Of a stretch of DNA of 64,000 bases, positions 32,402-40,794 are shown piece by piece; the stretch's first letter is position 1, and each line of letters opens with the position of its first letter. Both the position numbers and the translations under genes were made by a program. Under the pieces are notes generated by a model, which had not been told where the DNA came from, did not search any database, and saw only the letters and a list, made by a program, of their open reading frames with translations. The stretch is from a virus. The stretch is taken from positions 1 to 64,000 of the IMG/VR virus record IMGVR_UViG_3300028277_000003. One strand, given 5' to 3'.

Positions 32402-32833
32402 CTGCCTATAGTTACATTTGTTGGCAATCTCTACATGAGACCTAATACAGACCCCTCTATGGGTGACTGGATTAGAGGTAATCCTGTAGAAGTTACTGAA
32501 GATTGGTTAGTTGCTAATAAAAGGCAATTAAAACCATCATTGTTTGTAATAGAAGGTGCAGCATACGATTTGCTAAATGACGGACTACCTGATGTGGGTT
32601 GGATAAAAGCAGACATCGTTACATGGTTAAAACAACAAGGTCTAGAAGTATCTAATGGATACAAAACTAAGTCTTCATTGTTATCAATGGTGGATGGTGT
32701 TTTAACCCCAGCCCCTGTCGAAGAAGTTGTAGTCGAAGTCGCCGCTGAAATTGTCGAAGAAGTTGTAGTCGTAGAGACTCCAATTGAAGAAGCAGTTGTT
32801 GAGGCAGTAGAAACAACAGAACAAGAAATTTAA
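32402..32833 (+). CDS. HeH/SAP-like protein with Val/Glu tail, CTG start
   Basis: An in-frame ATG exists at 32435, but the frame is open back to a stop at 32399-32401 and CTG 32402 lies five bases after GAGGTGG (32390-32396). The same spacing precedes GTG 38495. The extension (PIVTFVGNLYMRPNT) looks coding, so a CTG start and 143 residues are proposed. Residues ~60-95 (GWIKADIVTWLKQQGLEVS, then TKSSLLSMVDG) resemble a helix-extension-helix HeH/SAP DNA-binding element. The tail is a Val/Glu repeat (EEVVVEVAAEIVEEVVVVE). Head-tail connection or DNA contact inside the head are possible roles. Confidence 0.6.
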   Translation: MPIVTFVGNLYMRPNTDPSMGDWIRGNPVEVTEDWLVANKRQLKPSLFVIEGAAYDLLNDGLPDVGWIKADIVTWLKQQGLEVSNGYKTKSSLLSMVDGVLTPAPVEEVVVEVAAEIVEEVVVVETPIEEAVVEAVETTEQEI

Positions 32834-32847
32834 GGAGATAAAAAAAT

Positions 32848-33126
32848 ATGGCATTTAGTAGTACAGAAGATAACAGAACACACGTATTAGGCGACCTGAT
32901 GATGGTTACCGGAGATTGGAACGCAGCGAGCGTAGCAACAGGCACGATAGTAACGGGCCTATCAGATATTCTTGCTTGCGGAGTAATGGGCGACACCTTT
33001 GGTGACGTTACTGGTGGAGGCGTAGACGGAGCATTTGCTATCGTCGCAGACGCAGCACCCGGCTCATTAGTAGTCGATTGCGTCAGTGGAAACACTGGTT
33101 CTTGGTGGGCATTAGGAAAGCGCTGA
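32848..33126 (+). CDS. Small Gly/Val-rich beta protein
   Basis: Protein of 92 residues with AAGGAGAT upstream. It has alternating Gly/Thr/Val strands and two Cys (ILACGVMGDTFGD, VVDCVSGNTGSWW). It resembles its neighbours at 31996 and 33144 in style but not by sequence. Probable minor head or decoration protein; no family is recognised. Confidence 0.55.
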   Translation: MAFSSTEDNRTHVLGDLMMVTGDWNAASVATGTIVTGLSDILACGVMGDTFGDVTGGGVDGAFAIVADAAPGSLVVDCVSGNTGSWWALGKR

Positions 33127-33143
33127 TTAAGGCGGTGACCTAA

Positions 33144-33338
33144 ATGGTAAAAGCGATACAAGTAATTGGACCTTACAGCCCTAGAGATTTCTCAGGGGCA
33201 GGTAATGACGGTACGTTAAGCACCGCTATGACTACTGATATCGAAGCATTAACTGGCTATGCTAGTGCTAAAATAATCTCAGTCGAGCCAACCACAGTAT
33301 TAGGAAATATATTCTTAGTAATATATCAGAAAGCATAA
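33144..33338 (+). CDS. Small beta protein, 64 residues
   Basis: Its ATG follows GGCGGTGA. The product has an N-terminal strand VKAIQVIGPYS and a C-terminal strand NIFLVIYQKA around a Gly/Thr loop. No family is recognised. It belongs to a run of small beta-rich head proteins; a trimeric spike or decoration subunit is one possibility. Confidence 0.5.
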   Translation: MVKAIQVIGPYSPRDFSGAGNDGTLSTAMTTDIEALTGYASAKIISVEPTTVLGNIFLVIYQKA

Positions 33339-33357
33339 TAGAAGGTGGTGTGAGTGA

Positions 33358-33657
33358 ATGTCAGGATTCGAGTTACAAACGCTTGATATCGACGACATAA
33401 GCAGAGCACAAAAACAAACAGTTCGCGCAGATATTACATACGACGCTCATACAGTGAATACAGACTCGCCTTTGAGCGGTATCACTACTAAACAGAGGAC
33501 AAGAACGAGTGAACTCTCCGATGTACTCGATATAGGAGCAGGTACACGCTGTGCTCATTGTGGTATGCTTCACTTTTTATGGAGAGCAACCTGCGGCGCA
33601 TGCGACAGACCTATGGAGTATAACCTCGGTAGCCGTAACGAGGAGGCGAGGCTCTAA
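33358..33657 (+). CDS. Zinc-ribbon protein
   Basis: Protein of 99 residues with GAAGGTGG upstream. The C-terminal third has a clean zinc ribbon, C65-C68 and C79-C82 (CAHCGMLHFLWRATCGACD). The N-terminal 60 residues are polar. Zinc ribbons of this type bind nucleic acid or partner proteins. Its location between head and connector genes suggests a head-completion role. Its stop overlaps the next start by one base (TAATG). Confidence 0.65.
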   Translation: MSGFELQTLDIDDISRAQKQTVRADITYDAHTVNTDSPLSGITTKQRTRTSELSDVLDIGAGTRCAHCGMLHFLWRATCGACDRPMEYNLGSRNEEARL

Positions 33658-35225
33658 TGCCACAAGTATTCAGTCCGGGTGAGGGAGAGACAAGACCTCT
33701 TGACCCAACAGCAGTCGTTTATACCACAGCACAGAAAGTTGCTGATTTATTAGACATAGGCCCACAAGAAGCGGTAGTTGCCTCATATAATAGCGATAAT
33801 AACGGCGTGTATGTTACTGGTGCTGATTATAGAAATATTGGATTCTCTTCAGGAGACGTTATACTTGTTTATTCAGATGCAGACCCAATGGGATTTGAAA
33901 AAGAAATTGGCGCACCTACAACAAGCATCAATGGTGTAAAATTACCTTTTGCTAGTGGTACTGTTACCGCATCAGATTATCAAACTGCTGATAACACTTA
34001 CATTCAGAATCAAGCCTCTTTCTCTAATGGTAGAACACGAGGTGTTACGAAAAGTAAAGTTGAAGATATTATACTACGTATGCAAGACCACATAGACAAT
34101 AGAACCCATAATGCTTGGAGACCTTATCTTGTGCAAGCGGAATACATTAATTTCGACACATACAAGCCGTATAGACGTAGATACTACACAGATTATGTAG
34201 GTACAGCGCCTCTATTATTTAGAAATGTACAGCAAATATTACGTCTTGAACTATGGCAAGGAGACGATTATAGAGAGATAGCATCAGCGGAAGCACGTCT
34301 TTTAATTCCTGAAACGGTACAAGGAGAAACAGGTTCTATAGTCCTATCACCGGGTAATGGGACGGCAGCGACAATGACAATTGGTACAGGTACTAATCAA
34401 TGGAGGTCTGCTTTTGATAAAAATACAACAGCACAGAATCTTGCTGATTTAATTAATAAAGAAGATAGAGTAGGCAAAACATCTGTGGAATTTGTACCAG
34501 CCTTTACTCTTGAAGGTAATACTTCTAACGTGGCTGTACATAATGAGTTTTTAGCATCTGCAAATTCGGATTATGGTACGGGGATTATAAAAATTACAAG
34601 TATGAGAGATACAAAAGGTGGAGAATCTTCTAGTATAGTTACCACAAATACCAATATTGAAATCTCTCAAACTACTAGTGTAAGCACTACATTTACTAGT
34701 TTGGCTAGTACAACAATAACAGTAGCCACGACAGATGGATTTGTGGCTGCTGGAGTAGTTGTAGACGCTAGTGGGGATGTATTTAGTTACACAGGAAAAA
34801 CAGATACTACGTTTACGGGCTGTACGATAGTTGTAGGTTCTGCGTTATCTGATATCGCTGGGGCATTAAAGCAAGATAAGTTTGTTATTGATTTACACGG
34901 TGGTAGTTCTAGTGGAGATAAAGGTCGTTTGCGCGATTGGTGGATGGATTCAGAAATGGGCATTATCTACTTTAACAACTCATACCCTTTCTTTGAATGG
35001 AATGCAATCAAAACATCTTATATTTATGGCGAAAGATATGTAGACAAGGCTATTGAAGATATATGTACTAAAATGGTAGCCATTGACTTACTCTTAAGTG
35101 ACGATAGAAGCGTACTCATACCTGAAGGTACACAGAATGTAGACATATCGTCTAAGATTCAACTTTACAAAATGGACATAGAAAAGACATTTCCTCGTTA
35201 TATAGAGGTGGTTACCTTTGAGTGA
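33657..35225 (+). CDS. Probable head-tail connector/adaptor protein
   Basis: Protein of 522 residues. The N-terminal ~170 residues (TAQKVADLLDIG, KSKVEDIILRMQDHIDNRTH) and the C-terminal ~80 residues (YVDKAIEDICTKMVAIDLLL) look like the helices of a gp6/gp15-type connector. Residues ~180-430 are inserted beta-rich, Thr/Ser-rich material (SVSTTFTSLASTTITVATTD) typical of virion surface domains. The family is not certain; the call leans on position just upstream of the tail-terminator-like gene. Confidence 0.55.
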   Translation: MPQVFSPGEGETRPLDPTAVVYTTAQKVADLLDIGPQEAVVASYNSDNNGVYVTGADYRNIGFSSGDVILVYSDADPMGFEKEIGAPTTSINGVKLPFASGTVTASDYQTADNTYIQNQASFSNGRTRGVTKSKVEDIILRMQDHIDNRTHNAWRPYLVQAEYINFDTYKPYRRRYYTDYVGTAPLLFRNVQQILRLELWQGDDYREIASAEARLLIPETVQGETGSIVLSPGNGTAATMTIGTGTNQWRSAFDKNTTAQNLADLINKEDRVGKTSVEFVPAFTLEGNTSNVAVHNEFLASANSDYGTGIIKITSMRDTKGGESSSIVTTNTNIEISQTTSVSTTFTSLASTTITVATTDGFVAAGVVVDASGDVFSYTGKTDTTFTGCTIVVGSALSDIAGALKQDKFVIDLHGGSSSGDKGRLRDWWMDSEMGIIYFNNSYPFFEWNAIKTSYIYGERYVDKAIEDICTKMVAIDLLLSDDRSVLIPEGTQNVDISSKIQLYKMDIEKTFPRYIEVVTFE

Positions 35226-35550
35226 TACAGAAAAAATAGTTTACGATGAGTGGAAGAAAACTATAACTGCTGAATTAAGTAATAAAGAGTATCAAGCAGA
35301 TTTACAAAAGGCAGTCACAGAAGGTCCGGCGGAATATAGAGAGGCTGTAGAACGTTCTGAAAGAGGACTAGAACCCAAAAACATGAGCATTGAGCAAGAA
35401 TCTGCGATGAAAAATAGAGTCAATAGACGAATGATGACAGAATCCCCCGGTCTTATGGAACACAAACTAAAGAATGATGGTGGTAAATTAGTACCTGATT
35501 TTAAAGCCCATGAGCGTGAAAAACGTAAGAAGGAGTTTGCTAAATGGTAG
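35218..35550 (+). CDS. Small charged protein
   Basis: Protein of 110 residues starting at TTG 35218, with GAGGTGG seven bases upstream and overlapping the previous stop. It is helical and highly charged (REAVERSERGLEPKNM; HEREKRKKEFAKW at the end). No family is recognised. The overlaps with genes on both sides show it is part of the connector/tail operon. Confidence 0.55.
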   Translation: MSDTEKIVYDEWKKTITAELSNKEYQADLQKAVTEGPAEYREAVERSERGLEPKNMSIEQESAMKNRVNRRMMTESPGLMEHKLKNDGGKLVPDFKAHEREKRKKEFAKW

Positions 35551-35993
35551 CGACATTCGATGAAGGTATTGATGTAGTACTTGATGTACTCAAAAATAAC
35601 TGGACTAGAGGTAACACTAACAATTACAAACCTGTGATTATTGATATAGCAGATGAAAGTCCTGAACGTGGTAAGAGACTTGACCTTGATAGAACGGATT
35701 ATATTATGGTGTTTGAAACAGCACATAACGAAGAGTTACCTGAGATGTTGTATGATTTCGTCACCACACGTATCAATATTACAGTTGATATGCGTACTAC
35801 GAGAAGTAGAGACCAACTGAAAAAGATGGAGAACGAATTAAGAAGATGCATACATCTTAAAAGGAAAGGTGATGGTGTAAACTTTGATAGGCTTGTGTAC
35901 AAAACACGTACCGACTTATCAGATAGAAGTAAAAAACTGTTCAGAATGACCTTTCAGATAGAAGTTGTTATCTTTGCAGAGTTAATCCCATGA
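35544..35993 (+). CDS. Tail terminator/neck-like protein
   Basis: Protein of 149 residues; its ATG overlaps the previous stop with AAGGAG upstream. The alpha/beta pattern (DEGIDVVLDVLKNNW; YDFVTTRINITVDMRTT; NELRRCIHLKRK; FRMTFQIEVVIFAELI) and position before the tail-tube gene match tail-terminator or tail-completion proteins. These cap the tail and join it to the head. Assignment is by position and size, not by a diagnostic motif. Confidence 0.5.
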   Translation: MVATFDEGIDVVLDVLKNNWTRGNTNNYKPVIIDIADESPERGKRLDLDRTDYIMVFETAHNEELPEMLYDFVTTRINITVDMRTTRSRDQLKKMENELRRCIHLKRKGDGVNFDRLVYKTRTDLSDRSKKLFRMTFQIEVVIFAELIP

Positions 35994-36007
35994 GGTGAGA
36001 GAGAGCC

Positions 36008-38485
36008 ATGCCATCGACAGTATACAAGGGTGATTTGTCCGAGATAACCTTCGGACACGAAACAGGAGTGAGATTAGAGCATGATTATGCAGCAGGTACA
36101 TCTTTTACAGATGCTACTTGTGATTACAATAATGCTGTAACAATAACAAACGATGCTAATGCTGCAATAGTAACTGGATTACGAGTGACTGGTACAGGTA
36201 TTCCAACTGACGCTTATGTTGCCTCAATAGTAAGTTCTAATGCTGCCGGAGCAACGACTTCATTTACTTTATCTGTTGCTACTACTGGTGGTGCTGTAAC
36301 TAACGGTACACTAACCTTTGACCCCGATTTCAAGTTTATCGCTGGTGGTGGAGATAAAGATACAGTAAGTGATACTAGTGTAATTTCTTTTAGAGGTGGT
36401 CAAGCGGATACTCCTGTATTTGAAGGCATTCTTGAATACCCTAATGGTATGTTAGTCGGCAGTAAAGTAATATTTACAATAGCAAGTGGCAGTCCTGAAT
36501 GGGATACGCAAGACGACTATGCGGTATCGGGTAGGATGTTTACTATAATTAAACAAGAAGTTGCTACAAGTGGTGATAACAACGGATGTACCGAAATTAC
36601 TATTACACCCGCTTTGAAAACAGACCATAGTTCAGTAGACAAAGATTCTAAGGCTAATGATGTAATGACTATCTTACCTTTTACGACACCTGCGATGGAC
36701 GTAGGTATGCAACACGCTGATGCAGCAAACACATCTGCTGAGAGTGTATTGACTGACCAATTCGTTGGACTAGTAAGCACTGTCGCACTTCCTGAGACTA
36801 AAGTAGACCTCAAGAGATACCATGTTGTAGGACTTGGTAGAGATGTGGCAGTACAAGTACCGGGCAGATTTACTAATACCGGTGGTTCATTCGAGTGTAA
36901 CATACACAATGGTCGATGGTTCTATTATTGTTTAGGACATGAAGTTGTAAGTGCACCGGAAGTTAGACAAGATGGGCATGGAAGTGAAACATATACATTG
37001 ACAGCAGCCGCTTATTCAGGTGACTCGTACATTACATTCGATAGTAGCGGTTCTACTAATCCAGCAATTAATTCTGTGAATGTAGGTGTAGGTGATTACG
37101 TTTTCTTACTCGGCGGTGACAATACAGAAGGTGTTGACAAAGTAGATGTGCAGAGTTACAGAGATACAAATGTAAATGCGGAAGTATTTACAGACGCTAC
37201 TTGTGGCTACAACGATGACCCAACTATTACAATGGATAGTACCGCTAAGTTAATTGTTGGTATGTCTGTGTCCGGTACAGATATTCCTAGTGGTGCGACA
37301 GTATCTAGTATAACTAACTCTACTACTTTTGAATTGAGTGCATCCACCACAGGTGGTAGTGTAACTAATGGTACTCTAACTTTTGACCCAAGAGATATTT
37401 CTGCATGGCCGAATGTAGACGCTACGAAAATAATTGATAAGGCTATGAAAGAAGAAGCAAGAAGAATAGTAGCCATTACTGTAACTGGTGGTATTGGTAA
37501 AGTTTGGTTAGACGACCCTCTACAATTCTCGTATGAAGATAATACAGTAGTAGAGTTTGCTAGATATGCAGCAGATGATAGCAATGGTAGTCCACATAGA
37601 AACACGACCACAGGGGCAATCACTAAACCAGTCAGTCATTTGTTCTTCTCTCGTACAACTGTGCCTTCTTTTGCTATGGAAGTCAGTGTTAGAAGAAGAG
37701 ACATAGACAGTAACGATGGTACTACCGATGGTGGTACAGGAGATTCAAAACAACTAACACGTGTCTTTAGAGGCTGTAAAGTGAAAGATTTCTCACTAAC
37801 CACAGACACAGACGCTGCTCTAAGATTGACAGCAAACTTCGATTCAGCATTGTGTTACACAGATACTGGTAGGTTAGAAGCAAGTAACAAGGGAGATAGA
37901 TACAATACACACAGACTCTTTGAAGATACTGCTAATACAGAAGTAAAGAGAAAGATTTCAGGTATTGGTAAAGGGACTCAGAAACCATTTATGTTTTACA
38001 ACGGTTCTATATCTATGCTAGGTACAACATTGGGTCAAGTTGTTTCATTCACATTAAACGGTAAGACTGGTGTAGAGCAGTACTATACTATTGGTGCGGC
38101 TAACATAGCGAATAGTGCTACTGACCAAGTGCCATTTGCTGGTACTCGTAACCCTACACTAGCAGTAGAGGGTAAAACAGAGTATGACCTTGAAATGGAG
38201 ATAATCGTAGACGACCCTCTATTCTATCACAATATGCGTAGAGCAGTTGAAAACTTTGATGAAACAGACGAGACTGCGCAAACAGATGCAGACATGATAC
38301 GTTTATCTTTCACAAAACAAGTATCTAGCGGTACGGCAGAATCTATTGACATACTAATGGATGATTATTACATCGTTGAAGCACCACTACCCGTACCTGA
38401 GGATAAAGGACCATTGAGGGCAAAACTAAAGATTCTACCTAAATCAGTAAAGGTTATCGCTGTTGATACAGTTATACACGCTTGA
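36008..38485 (+). CDS. Large tail tube protein candidate
   Basis: Protein of 825 residues with GGTGAGAGAG upstream. It is beta-rich throughout. Two copies of a ~68-residue module (FTDATC...TGTGIP or SGTDIP...TNGTLTFDP) lie at residues ~33-106 and ~394-461. The C-terminal 200 residues (FSLTTDTDAALRLTANFDSA, then EYDLEMEIIVDDPLFYHNM) look like the core of a tail-tube or major tail protein. Being the first long gene after the terminator-like gene and before the chaperones supports this. At 825 residues it is much longer than typical tube proteins, so decorating domains are presumably inserted. A fused tube plus surface protein is the alternative. Confidence 0.58.
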   Translation: MPSTVYKGDLSEITFGHETGVRLEHDYAAGTSFTDATCDYNNAVTITNDANAAIVTGLRVTGTGIPTDAYVASIVSSNAAGATTSFTLSVATTGGAVTNGTLTFDPDFKFIAGGGDKDTVSDTSVISFRGGQADTPVFEGILEYPNGMLVGSKVIFTIASGSPEWDTQDDYAVSGRMFTIIKQEVATSGDNNGCTEITITPALKTDHSSVDKDSKANDVMTILPFTTPAMDVGMQHADAANTSAESVLTDQFVGLVSTVALPETKVDLKRYHVVGLGRDVAVQVPGRFTNTGGSFECNIHNGRWFYYCLGHEVVSAPEVRQDGHGSETYTLTAAAYSGDSYITFDSSGSTNPAINSVNVGVGDYVFLLGGDNTEGVDKVDVQSYRDTNVNAEVFTDATCGYNDDPTITMDSTAKLIVGMSVSGTDIPSGATVSSITNSTTFELSASTTGGSVTNGTLTFDPRDISAWPNVDATKIIDKAMKEEARRIVAITVTGGIGKVWLDDPLQFSYEDNTVVEFARYAADDSNGSPHRNTTTGAITKPVSHLFFSRTTVPSFAMEVSVRRRDIDSNDGTTDGGTGDSKQLTRVFRGCKVKDFSLTTDTDAALRLTANFDSALCYTDTGRLEASNKGDRYNTHRLFEDTANTEVKRKISGIGKGTQKPFMFYNGSISMLGTTLGQVVSFTLNGKTGVEQYYTIGAANIANSATDQVPFAGTRNPTLAVEGKTEYDLEMEIIVDDPLFYHNMRRAVENFDETDETAQTDADMIRLSFTKQVSSGTAESIDILMDDYYIVEAPLPVPEDKGPLRAKLKILPKSVKVIAVDTVIHA
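36104..36325 (+). repeat. Shared beta module, copy 1
   Basis: Encodes ~74 residues beginning FTDATCDYNNAVTIT and ending NGTLTFDP, with VTGTGIPTDAYVASIV inside. It is similar in protein sequence to 37187-37390 in the same gene and to 56482-56685 in the giant protein. Confidence 0.85.
37187..37390 (+). repeat. Shared beta module, copy 2
   Basis: Encodes ~68 residues (FTDATCGYNDDPTITMDS ... SSITNSTTFELSASTTGG ... NGTLTFDP). It is closer to copy 3 in the giant protein than to copy 1: both contain MDST, SITNSTTFELSA and IPSG. Confidence 0.85.
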
Positions 38486-38494
38486 GGTGGTATA

Positions 38495-39268
38495 GTGTTA
38501 CCAACTGCTGTTAAAAGAGTTCAATTCTACTCACGCAATTCTCATGAAAAATATGTCTATTGGCTAATTGATATTGTCAAAGTACCATACGATAAGGCTT
38601 TGTTAAAGACTAATTCTAGAAATGTCGTAGATGCGATGGTTGTTAAAATGATAAACGAAGGTAAAACCATTACAGAGACTACTGTACTAGCGCCCATAAT
38701 TCGAGAAATAGAAGATGTTACAGAAGATACCGTAGTAGAACCTATAGTAGAACCTATACTAGAAGAAATAGAAGAGCAGATAGAGCAGATAGAGCCGTCA
38801 TGGGTTGAATCCGCTAGAGGCGCAATAGGTGACGTAGTGGAAGACGTAGCGGAAGAAATACAAGAGAGGGTAGAAGACGTTGTTGAAGTTATTGAAAATG
38901 TTATCGAAGATACAGTTGGGTTTACTTTTGACAGACCTGTTGAAGTTACTGAAGAAATGATGATAGTCCCCGATGTTGACAATCCGTTTGGTGGGGAAAT
39001 TGATTACAATTCTTTCACCATAAGAGAACTCCAAAAAGAATGTAAAGCGCGTGGAATCACTATTCGTGGCACTAAATCTGAGGTAGTGTTAAGGCTACGA
39101 CACGATGACGCAGGGATTGTCGAACAACCGACACAAGGTGTAACCGATGCCCCCTCGCAAGAGGCTGCGGACGTAACGCCGGATGCCCCCTCGCAAGAGG
39201 CTGCGACCGAGGAAGTGACAACAAATGACGATAGTAGACAAACAGAACTTACTGACGAAGAAGAGTGA
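38495..39268 (+). CDS. Acidic coiled protein with SAP domain
   Basis: Protein of 257 residues from GTG 38495 with GAGGTGG upstream. Residues ~65-145 are an acidic, Val/Ile/Glu-rich helix (EDVAEEIQERVEDVVEVIEN). Residues ~170-205 form a SAP motif (FTIRELQKECKARGITIRG, then KSEVVLRLR), a helix-extension-helix usually binding DNA. The C-terminus is a duplicated DAPSQEAA segment. SAP/HeH elements in phage head-tail genes have unclear roles. The frame overlaps the next gene by 44 bases. Confidence 0.65.
   Translation: MLPTAVKRVQFYSRNSHEKYVYWLIDIVKVPYDKALLKTNSRNVVDAMVVKMINEGKTITETTVLAPIIREIEDVTEDTVVEPIVEPILEEIEEQIEQIEPSWVESARGAIGDVVEDVAEEIQERVEDVVEVIENVIEDTVGFTFDRPVEVTEEMMIVPDVDNPFGGEIDYNSFTIRELQKECKARGITIRGTKSEVVLRLRHDDAGIVEQPTQGVTDAPSQEAADVTPDAPSQEAATEEVTTNDDSRQTELTDEEE
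39146..39205 (+). repeat. 24-base direct repeat with 36-base period
   Basis: The unit at 39146-39169 is repeated exactly at 39182-39205. It encodes DAPSQEAA twice near the end of the SAP-domain protein. A recent slippage-type duplication is likely. Confidence 0.9.
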
Positions 39269-39587
39269 ACAAAGGCACGAAATCCGTGTAGACAAAGAAA
39301 ATCCTGATTTAATGATGGAAGTATGGGTTAGAGAATTAACTTTCTTTGATGTACAAAAAGCCGCACAAAGTATGTTTCAGATGGATGGCGATGACATATC
39401 GCTGAATCTAGAAGGATACTGGCGTTACGCATTTTCCAACTGGGTAGTTAGAACTAACCCTGAATTAACCGTAGATGACATGATGAGCCTAAATGCATAT
39501 GTCGGTCAACAAATTGCCTCTCTATTACCAAAGCCCGATGAACTGGCGGAGGCAATGCAGGGGGGTTTTACGAAAGCGAGCAACTAA
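39225..39587 (+). CDS. Tail assembly chaperone, short form (G-like)
   Basis: Protein of 120 residues; the ATG lies inside the end of the SAP-domain gene. It is alpha-helical (EVWVRELTFFDVQKAAQSMF; EGYWRYAFSNWVVRTNP), like the first of two overlapping tail-chaperone genes in long-tailed phages. Near its end it reads CAG GGG GGT TTT, a -1 slip site, and the -1 frame is open through 39862. The tape measure follows. Ribosomes that do not slip stop at 39585-39587. Confidence 0.75.
   Translation: MTIVDKQNLLTKKSEQRHEIRVDKENPDLMMEVWVRELTFFDVQKAAQSMFQMDGDDISLNLEGYWRYAFSNWVVRTNPELTVDDMMSLNAYVGQQIASLLPKPDELAEAMQGGFTKASN
39560..39566 (+). promoter_or_regulatory. -1 ribosomal frameshift slip site
   Basis: The heptamer GGGGGGT is read as G GGG GGT in the zero frame. 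Slipping back one base re-pairs both tRNAs as GGG GGG, allowed by first- and second-position pairing. It sits 19 bases before the zero-frame stop, and the -1 frame continues without a stop to 39862. The position, just upstream of the tape measure, is the classic place for the conserved tail-chaperone frameshift. Confidence 0.75.
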
Positions 39588-39862
39588 GAGTTCGGCAATT
39601 TCTAAAGAAAAAGGTAATAAAAAATCCTGACGATTTAGAAATGCAGATGCAGTTGTTCGCCTACATCGTAGCGAAACATTACAGCATATCGCTGTCTGAG
39701 GTATACCATATGAGTGAAGGCGTGTTCAAACAATCCCTATCTTGGGCATTGGCTATTAATGAAGAAGAGCGTCTCGCAGAGAAGAAGCAAGACCTTGAGA
39801 ATAGAACAGACAGTAGCGATGTTGTAGACTTCGATTATACATTTTTAGAAGGAGAGGATTGA
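39566..39862 (+). CDS. Frameshift extension of tail chaperone (T domain)
   Basis: The -1 frame gives FYESEQLRVRQFLKKKVI and continues through ALAINEEERLAEKKQ to the stop at 39860-39862, adding about 98 residues to the first 114. The fused ~212-residue product corresponds to the GT form that bridges tube subunits and tape measure. An ATG exists at 39641, but no ribosome-binding site is seen, so expression by frameshift is preferred over independent translation. Confidence 0.7.
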   Translation, partial: FYESEQLRVRQFLKKKVIKNPDDLEMQMQLFAYIVAKHYSISLSEVYHMSEGVFKQSLSWALAINEEERLAEKKQDLENRTDSSDVVDFDYTFLEGED

Positions 39863-39864
39863 TT

Positions 39865-40794
39865 ATGGCTCTAGGTGCATTACTCAATTCTTTGGCTTCT
39901 ATGACTAGTTCTCTAAGCAGTATAGGTAACATAATGAGTTCATTAGGTAGCGCCGCATCTAAGATAGGTGAGGCTTTAGGTAAAGCCTTTAGTTTTGCAA
40001 AAAAGAAAGCAAAACAAGCATTTGATGCTATAAAAGATATATGGGATAAGACAATTAGTCCTTTGTGGGATTGGTATAAAGCACGTTCATTAGAATCTTT
40101 AGGAATTATAAAATCTGCTTTTGGTAGTTTATTAAAAGGGATGAAAAATTTATGGAACAGTACCGTTATGCCGATATGGGATTTAATGAAAACTGCTATG
40201 ATGTTTTGGGTTAACTTATTTTCAGGTGAGTGGGGTAAAGCCCTAGGTAATGTCAAAACGATATGGGGCGCTACATTTGGTAAATTATGGAGTGGGTTAA
40301 AATCTGCCGCAGGTAAAGCATTAGGGGGCATCAAGACTTTATGGGGTGTTATAGTTGGTACTATGGGTACTATATTCGATGCTACTATTGGAAATGCATT
40401 TGATAAATTAAAATCAGCAGCACAAGGTGTATTTGATACAATAGGTAGTGCATGGGATACTGTCACATCTGTTATGTCTACCATATATGATAAAACATTA
40501 GGTAGAATATTTGATGCAATAGGTGGTGCACTCAAAGGTATATTTAACTTCGGTAAATCGGTAGTAGGTGGTGTAGCAGACCTAGGTAGTGGTGCTATAA
40601 ATGCCGTTACAGGTGGTAGTGGAGATAGTGATTCACCTTCTTCGGGTGGCAACACGTTCAATATGACATTCAATTTAAGTGGTCTTACAGACCGTACAGA
40701 TAAAAGAGAATTGGCGAGAGAAATAAGTGATTTGATACAACAAGAATTGTCACGTAGTTCAGGCGGCGGTGGAAGAATTGGAAGGGGATACTGA
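39865..40794 (+). CDS. Short tape measure protein
   Basis: About 309 residues. ATG 39865 is chosen over TTG 39859 because GGAGAGG (39851-39857) is properly spaced. It is almost entirely helical, Ala/Gly/Leu-rich, with regularly recurring Trp (KDIWDKTISPLWDWY, KTIWGATFGKLWSGL, KTLWGVIVGTMG) and amphipathic segments, ending in a Gly/Ser-rich linker and a FNMTFNLSGL element. Placement after the frameshifted chaperone is diagnostic. By the usual relation of ~0.15 nm per residue, this predicts a tail near 45-50 nm, short for a flexible tail. Confidence 0.75.
   Translation: MALGALLNSLASMTSSLSSIGNIMSSLGSAASKIGEALGKAFSFAKKKAKQAFDAIKDIWDKTISPLWDWYKARSLESLGIIKSAFGSLLKGMKNLWNSTVMPIWDLMKTAMMFWVNLFSGEWGKALGNVKTIWGATFGKLWSGLKSAAGKALGGIKTLWGVIVGTMGTIFDATIGNAFDKLKSAAQGVFDTIGSAWDTVTSVMSTIYDKTLGRIFDAIGGALKGIFNFGKSVVGGVADLGSGAINAVTGGSGDSDSPSSGGNTFNMTFNLSGLTDRTDKRELAREISDLIQQELSRSSGGGGRIGRGY

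Noticed and set aside
36008-38485. Tail sheath protein (contractile tail)
   Set aside because: Length would suit a sheath, but no sheath-like core or following separate tube gene is evident, and no baseplate wedge proteins of T4/P2 type were recognised. A tube with inserted domains fits better.
39756-40673. Minus-strand open frame of 305 codons
   Set aside because: It lies wholly antisense to the tape measure, whose helical periodicity, start site and context are convincing. The antisense product is Pro/Leu/Ala-rich, as expected from the complement of Ala/Gly/Lys codons.
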